A stretch of 64,000 nt of DNA from Gari tellinella (Eukaryota > Mollusca > Bivalvia > Cardiida > Psammobiidae), in NCBI GenBank assembly GCA_922989275.2, contig OV277870.1:24386742-24450741 (forward strand). The letters are read 5' to 3'. Positions 62,716-64,000 of the stretch are shown here, one piece after another (within the stretch, counting starts at the first letter, position 1; each line of letters opens with the position of its first letter). Under the pieces are notes generated by a model. The model saw only the letters and a program-made list of their open reading frames with translations. It ran no database searches and was not told the origin of the DNA. The position numbers and the translations under genes were made by a program.

Positions 62716-63045
62716 TTAACCCATTTGCAACTAGTGGATTCGTCCATGTTTTCCCCCGGTATATTTGATAAGTTCGTTCTTGATACATGTATAAGGGGTG
62801 TCTGTCTTATTTTGCACTTTCGTTTAGGTTTATATTGAGATTTCTATCAGCAAACAGTGTAGACTCTGATCAGAGTCTACACTGTTTTCCAACAGAGACC
62901 CGACACGACTGCTTTTTAAAAGAAAAAATTGTCAAGCTGTAATATACCTTCTGACAATTTTTTTTCTCTCTAAAATATCAGTCGTGTCGGGTCCCTGTGC
63001 GTTCCCCCATGTTATATACGTATATGGGTTGTGGACACACATATA
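62716..63045. mobile_element. Family D element with a nested hairpin element
   Basis: TTAACCCATTTGCAACTAGT at the left; hairpin GTAGACTCTGATCAGAGTC (the GCGTC centre is missing); then the insertion 62891-63000, then D right part GTTATATACGTATATGGGTT. The right end is poor. Confidence 0.65.
62891..63000. mobile_element. ~110-bp hairpin element with GACCCGACACGACTG ends
   Basis: CAGAGACCCGACACGACTG and its complement (CAGTCGTGTCGGGTCCCTG) at the far end, with AAAAAATTGTCA and TGACAATTTTTT further inside. Only one copy in the window. Confidence 0.78.
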
Positions 63046-63280
63046 TTAGATATATATATGTGATCGTTGAAAGCTGCAAAACTGCAAAGCTGAAAATGAT
63101 AGTATTACAGATAGAAGTAAAGCTTCGCAAACTCAAACTTACATTCAATAAGTCGAGCGAAATATATTTCAAGTAAAAATAAGTTCGAAATACATGTACA
63201 TGTAAGTTCGGCTCAACCATTTGACAACCCATTCTTTGCATTACCAAGAGTACAGCAGTTATTTGTAAGCAGCTTGGTTC

Positions 63281-63345
63281 TGGTCCCGAGGTTATAAAGC
63301 TTAAAACGAACCCTGTGCTCAAAACTCAGATTTGTTCTCAGTACA
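63281..63345. repeat. Family N end fragment
   Basis: GGTCCCGAGGTTATAAAGCT and GTGCTCAAAACTCAG. Confidence 0.4.
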
Positions 63346-63519
63346 TAACACTTCGGCAACCATTTTATTTTATAACTAGTATTTTCATACATGGTTATAC
63401 TCTTATAATGAATCCAAATGAGGTTACAAAAATCAGATAAAACGTGTTTTGTAAAAACTGGAGCCTGTTATTGAAACTGAGTTTTGAGCACAAAGTTTGT
63501 TTAAGTTAAATATAACATT

Positions 63520-63755
63520 GTCCCTGGTCAGACGCCGTGTTACGTTTTTTCTCCGTTTAAACAAAACTGAACGCAAAACACAATGACAGCTTTTTGAAAA
63601 GTCTTACGATTTATTTCGATCCGAGTTGCAAACATGGTTGAGCCTGGTCAGGCACCGGATTATCCAGCGTCTGATCTGGCTTCAAACTATTTGCAATGAG
63701 CGTAAGTGTGTTGGCATAAACGTGTTTATTGAGAATTATCTTCAGTGTAGATTTA
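63520..63755. mobile_element. Family A-related element, decayed, beside an HP1 stub
   Basis: CTGGTCAGACGCCGTGTTAC, then CTCCGTTTAAACAAAACTGA, hairpin GTTGCAAACATGGTTGAGCC..GCGTCTGATCTGGC, end GCATAAACGTGTTTATTGAG. Confidence 0.6.
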
Positions 63756-64000
63756 TTTAAGATTTAAGTTATTGATTGTCAAGGAAAACGATTTTATTTC
63801 AGCACATATATTCAGCATGCTTTTAGATTTCAATCTGAAAATAATATTGATATGAATTTATATTGCTTGGCTGGCAAAAGCCACACCGAACGAAATATCT
63901 CAAAGAACATAAACTACAAAAAAATAATTAACTCTTTGCTCGCTAATTTATAGTGTCGTCTGCAACAATTATCGCCTGCTTCTGTTCTAAATATAGATAT

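Overview
The window looks like nuclear DNA of an animal, most probably a bivalve mollusc. It is AT-rich, its genes have introns with GT..AG borders, and it is dense in short palindromic DNA elements. It also holds a tRNA-derived SINE whose body resembles SINEs of molluscs and a LINE of a type common in marine invertebrates. The species call is inference (a dreissenid or other heterodont clam would fit) and cannot be proved from the sequence alone. No prokaryotic features, CRISPR arrays, rRNA or intact tRNA genes were seen.

Two host genes can be supported. (1) A plus-strand, multi-exon gene for a small cysteine-rich protein with a very basic C-terminal tail. Its exons are at 20744-20896, 21850-21964, 22751-22917 and 23867-23886, followed by a poly(A) signal at 23981. 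Two phase-compatible small exons lie upstream at 6119-6157 and 9313-9357, and the first exon was not found. (2) A minus-strand, single-coding-exon gene for a GT61-family glycosyltransferase (EOGT/POMGNT2-like) at 37059-38339. Its 3' end has been copied three more times as a ~708-bp tandem array (34535-37335).

Retroelements: a nearly full-length but broken non-LTR retrotransposon (51780-55060, endonuclease + reverse transcriptase + C-terminal zinc finger), a 3' fragment of a related LINE (3780-4505, minus), tRNA-derived SINEs (15370-15660 plus; 38615-38770 minus; possibly 47750-47940 minus), and several short retroelement tails. DNA transposons: a decayed Tc1-like element with a transposase remnant (25976-26815), a TTAA-flanked CCGGT-rich element (2701-3714), and two ~1.1-1.4-kb elements with tandem repeats inside (16729-17867; 55227-56616).

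Most of the rest is miniature elements. I use working family names. A = TACAGTGGAGAA ends. B = TTAACCCTTTCACT ends. C = TTAACCCATTACCCCATA ends. D = TTAACCCATTTGTGCCC ends. E = TTAACACATTCAACCCT ends. G = TACAGTGAAACCCCTCTAAA ends. H = CAGTCAAACTTCGATATC ends. I = TACAGTGCTCCCTCTC ends. L = CAGTAAAACCTC ends. M = CAGGGCTGCCA ends. N = GGTTATAAAGCGTTTGAG ends. The striking point is modularity. One ~67-bp hairpin core (HP1, GCAAACAGT..GCGTCTGATC) sits inside families A, B, D, E and I, and a second (HP2, AAGCAGGTTGAAAGTAAAGC) sits inside C, G, L and M. So the same hairpin cassettes are combined with different transposon termini. Hairpin arms also vary together, so they stay paired while their sequence drifts.

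Layout: 0.7-6.0 kb is bounded by a ~130-bp inverted repeat. 6-20 kb is intron or intergenic DNA full of MITEs. 20.7-24 kb holds the cysteine-rich gene. 24-34 kb is MITEs, the Tc1-like remnant and an old degenerate satellite. 34.4-38.4 kb is the GT61 array and gene. 38.4-51 kb is MITEs plus a 345-bp satellite at 44 kb. 51-55 kb is a CTA-rich tract and the LINE. 55-64 kb is a 160-bp minisatellite element and more MITEs.
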